From Micromonospora lupini str. Lupac 08 (GTDB taxonomy: Bacteria; Actinomycetota; Actinomycetes; Mycobacteriales; Micromonosporaceae): DNA of 64,000 nt. The translations under genes were made by a program, and so were the position numbers. Positions 54,522-61,649 of this stretch are shown here, one piece after another (position 1 is the first letter of the stretch; each line of letters begins with the position of its first letter). Under the pieces are notes generated by a model. That model ran no database searches, had not been told where the DNA came from, and saw nothing but the letters and a program-made list of their open reading frames with translations. The stretch lies in assembly GCF_000297395.2 (NCBI RefSeq), contig NZ_HF570108.1:2770106-2834105 (forward strand), written 5' to 3'.

Positions 54522-55238
54522 GTGGACCTGATCACCACGGCAACGAGCACCGACGAGTCCGAGCGGGCGGCGTCCGTCGCGGTCCTCCCGGTCGGGAGTT
54601 TCGAACAGCACGGCGCCCACCTGCCGTTGCTGACGGACACCATCGTGGCATGCGCGATTGCGAAGGCGGTCGCTGAGCACTACGACCTCTTTCTGCTACC
54701 GCCCGTGACGATTTCCTGCTCCCACGAGCACGCGGCGTGGCGTGGAACGGTCAGTATCAGCGCCACCACCCTCGCCGCCGTAGTCGTCGACATCGCCACC
54801 TCTCTGCGTGAATCGGGCATCGATCAGCTCGCCGTGATCAACGGACACGGCGGGAACTATGCGCTTGCCAACGTCGTCCAGGAAGCCAACGTCGCCGGAC
54901 CGCGGATGACTCTGTTCCCCGCTCGGGCCGACTGGGACGAGGCTCGACTGGCCGCCGGCCTGCACAGCACCGCCCACCAGGACATGCACGCTGGCGAGAT
55001 TGAGGTTTCACTCCTCCTGCACGTCGCGCCGGAGGTCGTGCGTGATGGCTTCCAGCATGCCGACCACGTCGCGGATGACAGACGTCACCTCCTCACGCGG
55101 GGCATGGGTGGCTACACCACCAGCGGCGTCATCGGTCTGCCGTCTCACGCCACCGCCGCCAAGGGCAAAGCCGTACTCGAGGACCTTGTCCGCTCCTTCG
55201 CCGATCACTACGGCCTCCTGCCGGGGCCCAAGGCATGA
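54522..55238 (+). CDS. Creatininase-family amidohydrolase
   Basis: The 238-residue product has the family metal-binding residues: E28 and H30 in PVGSFEQHGAH, D39, H109 in NGHGGN and E159 in HAGEIE. The family includes creatininase, MftE-type peptidases and the archaeal ArfB deformylase, which removes formate from the ring-opened product of GTP. As it lies beside folE, which also opens the imidazole ring of GTP, an ArfB-like or other deformylase role is possible but unproven. The GTG start lies 3 bases after the XRE stop. Confidence 0.8.
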   Translation: MDLITTATSTDESERAASVAVLPVGSFEQHGAHLPLLTDTIVACAIAKAVAEHYDLFLLPPVTISCSHEHAAWRGTVSISATTLAAVVVDIATSLRESGIDQLAVINGHGGNYALANVVQEANVAGPRMTLFPARADWDEARLAAGLHSTAHQDMHAGEIEVSLLLHVAPEVVRDGFQHADHVADDRRHLLTRGMGGYTTSGVIGLPSHATAAKGKAVLEDLVRSFADHYGLLPGPKA

Positions 55239-55326
55239 CCAGGAATTGACGCTGACGGTCCGGGCGCTGCGTTTCCGGATCACTGACCGGACGACGGCTG
55301 GCATCGTCACTCCGATCGAGGCCGTC

Positions 55327-55352
55327 ATGCGGACAAGTGCTGTTGTCCGCAT
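55327..55352. promoter_or_regulatory. Palindromic operator, copy 2
   Basis: ATGCGGACAA (55327-55336) and TTGTCCGCAT (55343-55352) are exact reverse complements with a 6-base spacer. It is the perfect version of the dyad at 53176-53201 and lies 156 bases before the start of the NUDIX gene, after the creatininase gene. It probably governs transcription of the NUDIX-folE-queC-queD-queE unit. Confidence 0.7.
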
Positions 55353-55507
55353 CCGGGTCACATCAATGGTGACGTCGATGGTTGTCTAATGGTCGACGGG
55401 AGGCGCTGACGACAGATCCATCGTCGTTCGAGAGGGCAGTGGTGCCCCGCATCAGCGCTGTAGGGCGCGGACCGATATCGAGGTTCGACGTCGAGCGAAA
55501 GGTCGTC

Positions 55508-55942
55508 ATGCCCGAAAAGGTCCTCACACACAAGGCGCTCTGCTGCATCGTGCGGAATGGGCTGCTGCTCGTCTTCCGGCACACGAATTACAGCTACGAA
55601 GAGGTGGGCATCCAGGTGCCGGGTGGCACCATCCGCCCCGGTGAGGCTCCGGAGGATGCTGCGCTGCGCGAAGCCCGCGAGGAGACCGGGCTCACCGACC
55701 TCATGGTCGTCCGCAAGCTGGGTGAGTCCAAGTACGACATCAGTCCGCTGCGGTTCGAGATCCAGCACCGACACATCTTCCTCCTGGAGCTCTTCGAGCC
55801 CACGCCCATGCGCTGGTCGAGCCAGGAAGACCACGACGGCACCCAACTGCCGACCCGGTTCGAGTGCTTCTGGGTGCCGTTGACGGCGGGGCACATCCTG
55901 CAATCCGGCCAGGGCGCGCTCCTGGGCCGGATCTTCGACTGA
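55508..55942 (+). CDS. NUDIX hydrolase
   Basis: The 144-residue product, from ATG 55508 with GAAAGG upstream, has a complete Nudix box: GTIRPGEAPEDAALREAREETGL fits the G-x5-E-x7-R-E-x2-E-E-x-G-U pattern, written here in two parts as GTIRPGEAPEDAAL and REAREETGL. Such enzymes cleave nucleoside diphosphates. In this cluster it may remove pyrophosphate from a pterin or nucleotide intermediate, as NUDIX proteins do in folate synthesis. A longer in-frame TTG at 55382 and a GTG at 55442 exist but have weaker sites. Confidence 0.75.
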   Translation: MPEKVLTHKALCCIVRNGLLLVFRHTNYSYEEVGIQVPGGTIRPGEAPEDAALREAREETGLTDLMVVRKLGESKYDISPLRFEIQHRHIFLLELFEPTPMRWSSQEDHDGTQLPTRFECFWVPLTAGHILQSGQGALLGRIFD

Positions 55943-55957
55943 CGGATCTGCCTCGGC

Positions 55958-55982
55958 GCTCGGAGTGCCTGCCACTCCGAGC
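55958..55982 (+). terminator. Perfect 10-bp stem-loop after the NUDIX gene
   Basis: GCTCGGAGTG (55958-55967) pairs with CACTCCGAGC (55973-55982) around a CCTGC loop. No T-run follows. It lies in the 165-base gap before folE and may end the NUDIX transcript or form part of the folE leader. No known preQ1 or tetrahydrofolate riboswitch pattern was recognised. Confidence 0.45.
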
Positions 55983-56107
55983 AGGGCGCCGTGATCCCTG
56001 CCTCGATTCAAAGAGCGTCAGCTTCGAGCCGGCGCAGCACGCCTCGAATGTGAACCCGTTTGGACTCCGCAGCGCTGGGGCGCTCGGACCTTCACAAAGG
56101 AGTTGGC

Positions 56108-56716
56108 ATGACGGTGATCGAAACACGACCCTCTGCGCCCGTTCAGATGGCGAGGGCAGACGTCGCCGCGGCGGTAGCCGCCGCTGAGCGGATGCTGGCC
56201 GCGCTCGGCGTCGACACACAGGCCGAGCACCTCCGGCGTACTGCGGAACGGATGGTGCTGTCGTACGGCGAAGTCTTGAGGCCGGCGCCGTTCGAGGCGA
56301 CGGACTTCGTCAACGACGCGAAGCATCAGGGCTTCGTGATCGTGCGGGACGTGGCGTTCGCCGCGATCTGCGCCCATCACCTGCTGCCGTTCGTCGGCTC
56401 GGCGACCGTGGGATATCTCCCGGGTGCGCGGTTGTTGGGGCTGTCGAAGCTGACGCGGCTGGTTGAGCACGCCACGCGAGGGTTGCAGGTCCAGGAGAAC
56501 GTCACGCAACAGATCGCCGACGGACTGCAACAGGTCGTCCCGGACAACGGCGGCATGGGGGTGATCGTCGAGGCGGAGCACCTGTGCATGACGCTGCGGG
56601 GAGCCAAGGCGCGGGGAGCCTCGACGGTGACCTCGGCGTGGCGCGGCGCGCTGGCACGCGATGTCTCGGTGCGGTCGGAGTTCCTCAGCCTGGCGGGGCG
56701 GGGGTGGCGGCCGTGA
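56108..56716 (+). CDS. folE: GTP cyclohydrolase I
   Basis: The 202-residue product, from ATG 56108 after AAAGGAG, has the type I cyclohydrolase motifs: CAHHLLPF with Cys 88 and His 90 and 91, GYLPGARLLGLSKL, and EAEHLCMTLRG with Cys 160, the residues that bind zinc and GTP. It makes 7,8-dihydroneopterin triphosphate from GTP, the first step of preQ0 (and folate) synthesis. It is followed directly by queC with a GTGA overlap, so its role here is in the 7-deazaguanine pathway rather than folate. Confidence 0.85.
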   Translation: MTVIETRPSAPVQMARADVAAAVAAAERMLAALGVDTQAEHLRRTAERMVLSYGEVLRPAPFEATDFVNDAKHQGFVIVRDVAFAAICAHHLLPFVGSATVGYLPGARLLGLSKLTRLVEHATRGLQVQENVTQQIADGLQQVVPDNGGMGVIVEAEHLCMTLRGAKARGASTVTSAWRGALARDVSVRSEFLSLAGRGWRP

Positions 56717-57435
56717 CCGCTGCCGTGCTGCCGCTGGTCACTCCGGTACCCGCGCACGTCGTCGTCATCGTCTCCGGTGGCATGGACAGCACCGTGTTGG
56801 CGTACGCCCTGCAGCAGGGCGGGTCGACGGTGACGCTGCTGTCGTGCGACTACGGGCAGCGGCACCGCCGTGAGTTGGACTATGCGGCACGGACCGCCGA
56901 GGCCCTGCACGCGCCTCACGTGGTGGTCGACCTGACTGGCATCGTCGGTGTGCTGACGGGCTCGGCTCTCACCGACGCCCAGGTCGATGTGCCGGACGGG
57001 CACTACACCGATGGTTCGATGCGCGCCACGGTCGTACCGAACCGTAACGCGATCATGCTCGATGTGGCCGTGGCCCGCGCGGTCTCCGGTGGTGCGGACG
57101 CGGTGGCATTCGGTGCCCACGCCGGTGACCACCCGATCTACCCGGACTGTCGACCAGCCTTCCTTGCCGCGTATGAGTCGACCGTGCGGCTGGCGAATGA
57201 GGGCTTCCTGCCCGCTGGCTTTCGGGTCGTCGCGCCGTTCATTGAATGCTCGAAGGCCGACATCGCCCGGCTCGGGGACACCATCGGCGTGCGGTTCGCC
57301 GACACCTGGTCCTGCTACAAGGGCGGCGAGCGGCATTGCGGGACCTGCGGTACGTGCGTCGAGCGGCGCGAGGCGTTCGCGATGGCGGGCGTGACGGACC
57401 CGACCGAGTACGCCACCGCCTCGGGGGTGATCTAG
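56713..57435 (+). CDS. queC: 7-cyano-7-deazaguanine synthase QueC
   Basis: The 240-residue product has the PP-loop SGGMDS (residues 21-26), the family block VVPNRNAIML and the C-terminal zinc cluster C201, C209, C212 and C215 (GERHCGTCGTC). QueC converts 7-carboxy-7-deazaguanine to preQ0 with ATP and ammonia. The GTG start overlaps the folE stop. The TAG stop codon is part of the CTAG target duplication of an IS5-type element inserted immediately after it. Confidence 0.9.
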   Translation: MTAAVLPLVTPVPAHVVVIVSGGMDSTVLAYALQQGGSTVTLLSCDYGQRHRRELDYAARTAEALHAPHVVVDLTGIVGVLTGSALTDAQVDVPDGHYTDGSMRATVVPNRNAIMLDVAVARAVSGGADAVAFGAHAGDHPIYPDCRPAFLAAYESTVRLANEGFLPAGFRVVAPFIECSKADIARLGDTIGVRFADTWSCYKGGERHCGTCGTCVERREAFAMAGVTDPTEYATASGVI

Positions 57436-58465
57436 GCCGTGTTTCGTAAGTGGGCGTGGGCCGGGTGAGGTCACGGCGTGGCGGTGATCGATAACTGAAG
57501 AGGTCTCCGGTAAGTGGGTTAGCGACCAAGCAAACCTGAATACCGGAGACCTCGTGGCCAGCCTAGCGGCGGCGGCGCGGCATGACCTGAGCGACATCCA
57601 GTGGCAGCACCTGCACCCGTTGCTGCCTGCGGAATCGTCGCGGGGAAGACCGTGCAAGTGGACCAGACGACAGATCATCGACGGCATACGGTGGCGGGTA
57701 CGCACCGGTGCACCCTGGCGCGACGTGCCCGCGAACTACGCCCCATGGCAAACGCTGTATCGATGGTTCCGCCGCTGGCAACGTGACGGCACCTGGGCCC
57801 GCATCCTGGCCGGGCTCCAAGCCGCCGCCGACGCGGCCGGGCGCATCGACTGGAGCGTCAGCGTCGACTCCACGATCAGCCGCGCCCATCAACACGCCGC
57901 CGGTGCCCGTCGTGACGGCGATCGGCAGAAAGAACCACCCGGCGGGATCCATGCCGAGCCTGCCGATCACGCGCTGGGCCGGTCGCGGGGCGGGTGGACC
58001 ACCAAGACTCATCTTGCCTGTGAACAGGGCCGCAAGGTCCTGGCCACCGTCGTCACGGCCGGACATCGCGGTGACCAGCCCGCAATTCACCACGGTCCTC
58101 GACCGTATCCGCGTCACCCGGTCCGGGCCCGGTAGGCCCCGGACCCGCCCGCAGCAGATCTTGGCGGACCGGGCCTACACGTCCAAGGCCAACCGCGCAT
58201 ACCTGCGCCGACGCGGAATCAAGGCCTGCATCCCGAGCAAGAGCGACCAAGACGCCCACCGCCTCGCGAAAGGCTCCCGCGGCGGCCGGCCACCCGCCTT
58301 CAGTCCTGAAACCTACCGCCGACGCCACGCAGTCGAGTGCGGCATCAACCAGCTCAAGCAACACCGCGCCATGGCCACCCGCTACGACAAGCTGGCCGTC
58401 CGCTACGAAGCCACCCTGACCATCGCCGCCATCAACCAGTACCTCCGAGCTTTATGAAACACGGG
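57436..58465. mobile_element. IS5-family insertion sequence
   Basis: The element is about 1,030 bases long. The ends read inward are GCCGTGTTTCGTAAG (left) and CCCGTGTTTCATAAA (right), matching at 12 of the first 14 positions. It is flanked on both sides by CTAG (57432-57435 and 58466-58469), the target duplication. Removing it would place the queC stop codon directly before the queD start. Confidence 0.85.
57554..58457 (+). CDS. IS5-family transposase, two overlapping frames
   Basis: The first frame (57554-58135) begins with the winged N-terminal domain ([14 protein letters not shown]) and the first catalytic Asp ([11 protein letters not shown]). The second frame (to 58457) carries the second Asp ([10 protein letters not shown]) and the Glu ([16 protein letters not shown]) of the DDE triad. 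By comparison with the usual continuation GDSPQF, a +1 shift near 58073-58077 joins them. This is either programmed frameshifting, known in the IS427-like group, or a mutation that inactivated the copy. Confidence 0.75.
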
Positions 58466-58469
58466 CTAG

Positions 58470-58850
58470 GTGTTCCGCATCGGCAAACAATTCCGCTTCG
58501 AGGCCGCGCACTCGCTGCCTGATCTGTCCGAAGGCCATCAGTGTGCGCGCGTCCATGGCCACAGCTACACCGTCGAGGTGCACCTCGTTTCTGACGGCGA
58601 GCTGACCCGACCCGGGTTCGTCGTGGACTTCGCCGAACTCGGCCCGTTCAGCGCTCATATCCGCGACCACTTCGACCACCGCGACCTCAATACGGTGCTG
58701 GACGCACCACCGACGAGCGAGCACCTCGCCGCCTACTTCTACAAGTGGTGCCGCGACCATCTGCGGCTACCGGAACCGGTTCGGGTGGAGAAGGTCCGGG
58801 TGTCGGAAACGGCGTCCACCTTCGCCGAGTACGGGCCAGACCTGCCATGA
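58470..58850 (+). CDS. queD: 6-carboxy-5,6,7,8-tetrahydropterin synthase QueD
   Basis: The 126-residue product has the zinc-binding histidines H14 (EAAHSL), H29 and H31 (HGHSYTV) and a likely catalytic Cys 25 (HQCARVHGH). QueD turns dihydroneopterin triphosphate into 6-carboxytetrahydropterin. The GTG at 58470 follows the right CTAG of the IS5 element, so the start codon survived the insertion. Its former ribosome-binding site was probably inside queC and is now 1 kb away, so expression may be reduced or depend on the IS end. Confidence 0.85.
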   Translation: MFRIGKQFRFEAAHSLPDLSEGHQCARVHGHSYTVEVHLVSDGELTRPGFVVDFAELGPFSAHIRDHFDHRDLNTVLDAPPTSEHLAAYFYKWCRDHLRLPEPVRVEKVRVSETASTFAEYGPDLP

Positions 58851-59602
58851 CAGCCCCGTCCATGCCCGCCGTACCGCCATTTCCAGCCGGCTCGCCTGCG
58901 GTGCCGGCGCGGCCGTTGCTGGTCGCGGAGACATTCGGCCCGACGCTGCAGGGCGAAGGACCGAGCACCGGCCAGCAGGCGTTGTTCCTACGGCTGTCGC
59001 GGTGCAACCTTTCCTGCCCACGCTGCGACACCCCATACACGTGGGATACCTCCCGCTTCGATCTCCGCGCGCACACGGCCGACCGCCCGGCCGAGGAGAT
59101 CATTCGGTGGGTGTTGACACAGCAGACACGGCTGCTGGTCATCACCGGCGGCGAGCCGCTGTTGCAGCAGGACCGGCTGCTGCCCGTGGTGGACGCGGTC
59201 ACCGCTGCGGGGCGACGGGTAGAGATCGAAACCAACGGCACGGTCGTTCCCCTGCCGGCACTTGTCGCATCGGTAGGCGCGTTCAACGTGTCTCCGAAGC
59301 TTGCTGGCTTCGCCGGACCGAGGGACGGTCGGCGGCGGATCAACCCGGACGCGCTGTCGGCACTGGCCGGCTCGGGCCGGGCCGTGTTCAAGTTCGTGGC
59401 CGCCGACACAGCGGAGTTGGACGAGATCGCCCGGCTTCAGGAGCAGTTCGGGCTGGACCCGGTCTGGGTGATGCCTGAAGGCACCACCAGTGATGCGGTC
59501 CTAGCCGGAATGCGGGACCTCGCGGACGCGGTCCTAGCCAGAGGTTGGCACCTGAGCAGCCGCCTGCACGTGTTGCTGTGGGAGGACACCCGTGGCCGCT
59601 GA
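58847..59602 (+). CDS. queE: 7-carboxy-7-deazaguanine synthase QueE
   Basis: The 251-residue product is a radical SAM protein with its [4Fe-4S] cysteines C53, C57 and C60 in RCNLSCPRC. The blocks ETFGPTLQGEGPSTGQ and ITGGEPLLQ are typical of QueE. It contracts the pterin ring to form 7-carboxy-7-deazaguanine. The ATG overlaps the queD stop by 4 bases, and the next gene starts inside its end. Confidence 0.85.
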   Translation: MTAPSMPAVPPFPAGSPAVPARPLLVAETFGPTLQGEGPSTGQQALFLRLSRCNLSCPRCDTPYTWDTSRFDLRAHTADRPAEEIIRWVLTQQTRLLVITGGEPLLQQDRLLPVVDAVTAAGRRVEIETNGTVVPLPALVASVGAFNVSPKLAGFAGPRDGRRRINPDALSALAGSGRAVFKFVAADTAELDEIARLQEQFGLDPVWVMPEGTTSDAVLAGMRDLADAVLARGWHLSSRLHVLLWEDTRGR

Positions 59603-60569
59603 ATCACCGGACTCACGCAGGTCAGATGGGCTTGGACGGGGCCGTCGTTCCCGCCGTGACGGGCCGCGCGTGTGGGGGAGCGGCCCTGCGATCGTCGGCG
59701 GCGGGATCGTTCCTGCCGTCCAAGCGAACCCCACGATAGCCCAACCGGCCCCACCTGTGCAGTCCCCGGTGCACTCTCTGATGCCGTACCTGGTGGACCT
59801 GCCGCACCTGGTGGCGGCGGCTCGGCTGTGCATGCGCCGTGCCGGCGCACCGGGTGCTGACGGCGTTACCTGGGCTGGCTACCGCAGCGGGCTACGACCG
59901 CGTCTCGCTGAGCTGTCCGACCGGCTGCGGACAGGGACGTGGGAGCCGGGCCCGTTACGGCACGTGGAGATCACCTCCTACACGGGCAAGGTCTTCCCGG
60001 CGGTGATCCCAACGGTGGAGGACCGCATCGTGCACCGGGCGATGCGTCGCGCAGTCGAGCCGATCATCGAGCATCACGTCCTGGCGGACTGGGTGTCGGC
60101 GTACCGGCCGCGCCGTAACCGGATCACCGCCCTGCGCCAAGCCGAGCAACATCTGGCGGCGGGCCGGCAGTGGGTCGCCGATGTCGACGTGGCCGGTGCC
60201 TCGGCGGGCGGCAGCAGCGATCAGTTCGTGGACTGGCTCGCCGTCCACGTGGCCGATGGCTCGTTCCTGCGGCTGTTCCGCCGCATCGTCGGGGCGCTGC
60301 CGACGCCACTGGTCCCGGGCAGCGGCCTGTGGCCGGTGCTGTTTCACCTGCGACTGTCCCAGGTCGACGCCATGCTCACCGGTTGGCCGGTAGTGCGGTT
60401 CGCGGACAACTACCTGATCTTCGCGACGGACCAGGCCCGCGCGGTCGCCGCGTTCGACGCCCTCACCGCTGCCCTCGCCAGCTGGCAGATGCAGCCGCAC
60501 CCACGCAAGAGCCGCGTCCGGCCACCGCACCAGGCCAACGCCGAAGACCTCTTCCTCATCGACGGATAG
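59592..60569 (+). CDS. Divergent reverse-transcriptase-like protein
   Basis: From GTG 59592 the product has 325 residues; a shorter start at ATG 59781 is also possible because residues 1-63 are low-complexity. The block RAGAPGADGVTWAGY and the later VIPTVEDRIVHRAMRRAVEPIIE and SAYRPRRNRITAL are typical of group II intron or DGR-type reverse transcriptases. The active site is altered: motif A is VADVDVAG (Asp 197 and 199) without FF, the motif B region is PGSGLWPVL instead of PQG, and motif C is RFADN (residues 269-273) instead of YADD. The first Asp of motif C (272) is kept, the second is Asn. DNA synthesis is therefore uncertain. No intron or template repeat was found. Confidence 0.75.
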   Translation: MAAESPDSRRSDGLGRGRRSRRDGPRVWGSGPAIVGGGIVPAVQANPTIAQPAPPVQSPVHSLMPYLVDLPHLVAAARLCMRRAGAPGADGVTWAGYRSGLRPRLAELSDRLRTGTWEPGPLRHVEITSYTGKVFPAVIPTVEDRIVHRAMRRAVEPIIEHHVLADWVSAYRPRRNRITALRQAEQHLAAGRQWVADVDVAGASAGGSSDQFVDWLAVHVADGSFLRLFRRIVGALPTPLVPGSGLWPVLFHLRLSQVDAMLTGWPVVRFADNYLIFATDQARAVAAFDALTAALASWQMQPHPRKSRVRPPHQANAEDLFLIDG

Positions 60570-60579
60570 GAGCCGACCG

Positions 60580-61167
60580 ATGACCACCATGCACACCGAA
60601 CCGCTCGCGCGCCCCCGTACCGTCCGCTGGGTACACGTCCCTGCCGGTACCTGCCTCTACGGCGACGCCCGTAAACCCCGTCCCGTGCCTGACCTCCTGG
60701 TCGCGGAGACGCCACTGACCGCCGCCCAATGCGGCGTCGGCGAGACCGACCTGCCGATCACCGGCGTCAGCTACGGCGACGCCGTCGGCCTCGCCGCCGA
60801 AGCAGGCGGGCGCCTGCCGACATCGGTGGAGTGGGAATGGATCGCCGCCGGACCGAGTCGCCGCCTCTATCCGTGGGGCGAGGAACCGTGGACCCCCGAC
60901 CGTGCCCTGCTCACGGGGGCCGGACAGTCCCCACGTGCCGCCGAGCCGGTCGGCCGGTACCCATCAGGAGTCACGCCGCAGGGCGTGCTGGATCTGGCAG
61001 GCAACGTCTGGGAATGGACCGCCAGCACCGCGATGGGCCTGGGAAAGATCATCAGAGGTGGCTCGTACGCCTCCCCACCGCTGTATGCACACACCACCTT
61101 CCTCAACGCCGCCCCCGTCGAACGCCGCAGCCCCGGCATCTCCGTCAGGCCGGTGCGCACCCCATGA
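60580..61167 (+). CDS. FGE/SUMF1-fold protein without catalytic cysteines
   Basis: The 195-residue product shows the sulfatase-modifying-factor fold in order: WVHVPAGTCLYGD, PITGVSYGDAVGLAAEAG with GRLPTSVEWEW, YPWGEE, GVLDLAGNVWEWT and RGGSY near the C-terminus. The two cysteines that oxidise the substrate in true formylglycine-generating enzymes lie just after RGGSY in the family, but here that stretch is ASPPLYAHTTFLNAAP. It is therefore unlikely to be an FGE and may bind a ligand or a nucleic acid. In diversity-generating retroelements the variable protein often has this fold; no template or variable repeat was seen here. Confidence 0.75.
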   Translation: MTTMHTEPLARPRTVRWVHVPAGTCLYGDARKPRPVPDLLVAETPLTAAQCGVGETDLPITGVSYGDAVGLAAEAGGRLPTSVEWEWIAAGPSRRLYPWGEEPWTPDRALLTGAGQSPRAAEPVGRYPSGVTPQGVLDLAGNVWEWTASTAMGLGKIIRGGSYASPPLYAHTTFLNAAPVERRSPGISVRPVRTP

Positions 61168-61649
61168 ACCTCCCACGCCTGCGACTCGCCCATAGCGCCC
61201 ACGCCGATCGGGCAGAGCTGGTCATCGTCGGCTGCTCGGCGGAGAAGACGCCCACGACCACGCCGCTGCCCGCCCTCGACCTCTACGACGGTGGTTGTGT
61301 GCCGCACCTGCGTGCCCGGCTCGGTCACCTGCCGCACCAGCGCAGCCGGGTCCGATTCCTGTCTGCCGAGCACGGCCTCGTCACCGCCGACACCCACCTG
61401 CACACCTACGACCGGCCCCTCGACCCGGCCCGCGCCGTCGCGCTGCGCCCGCGCGTCAGGGCTCAGCTGCAAGCCGACCTGCTCACAGACCACATCCCCG
61501 ACGACATCCTCGTCATAGCCGAACCGCTCTACCTGGTGCTCCTCGCCGAACTCCTCGCCGATCCCCACCGGCCGCGTATCCACTGGATCCCTGACCACGC
61601 CACCGGCTGGCCCGATGCCGCCAAGGTCCTCGACGCGTGGGGGTGGTGA
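61164..61649 (+). CDS. DUF6884-like protein with CSxxK motif
   Basis: The 161-residue product has VGCSAEKT (Cys 24, Lys 28), PALDLYDGG, FLSAEHGLV and HTYDRPLD, the conserved blocks of the DUF6884/YaaA-like group. A similar CSxxK element carries the reactive Lys of archaeosine synthase ArcS, which attaches to preQ0. Function has not been shown for this group. The ATG overlaps the FGE-fold stop by 4 bases and its own stop overlaps the next start, so it is part of one operon. Confidence 0.65.
   Translation: MNLPRLRLAHSAHADRAELVIVGCSAEKTPTTTPLPALDLYDGGCVPHLRARLGHLPHQRSRVRFLSAEHGLVTADTHLHTYDRPLDPARAVALRPRVRAQLQADLLTDHIPDDILVIAEPLYLVLLAELLADPHRPRIHWIPDHATGWPDAAKVLDAWGW

Noticed and set aside
55943..56107. 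A preQ1 or tetrahydrofolate riboswitch before folE
   Set aside because: The gap has only a simple stem-loop and no match to the known aptamer patterns that I could see.
59592..61167. A complete diversity-generating retroelement (RT plus variable protein)
   Set aside because: No template repeat or adenine-rich variable repeat was found by eye, and the FGE-fold C-terminus is not Asn-rich. The RT active site is also altered.
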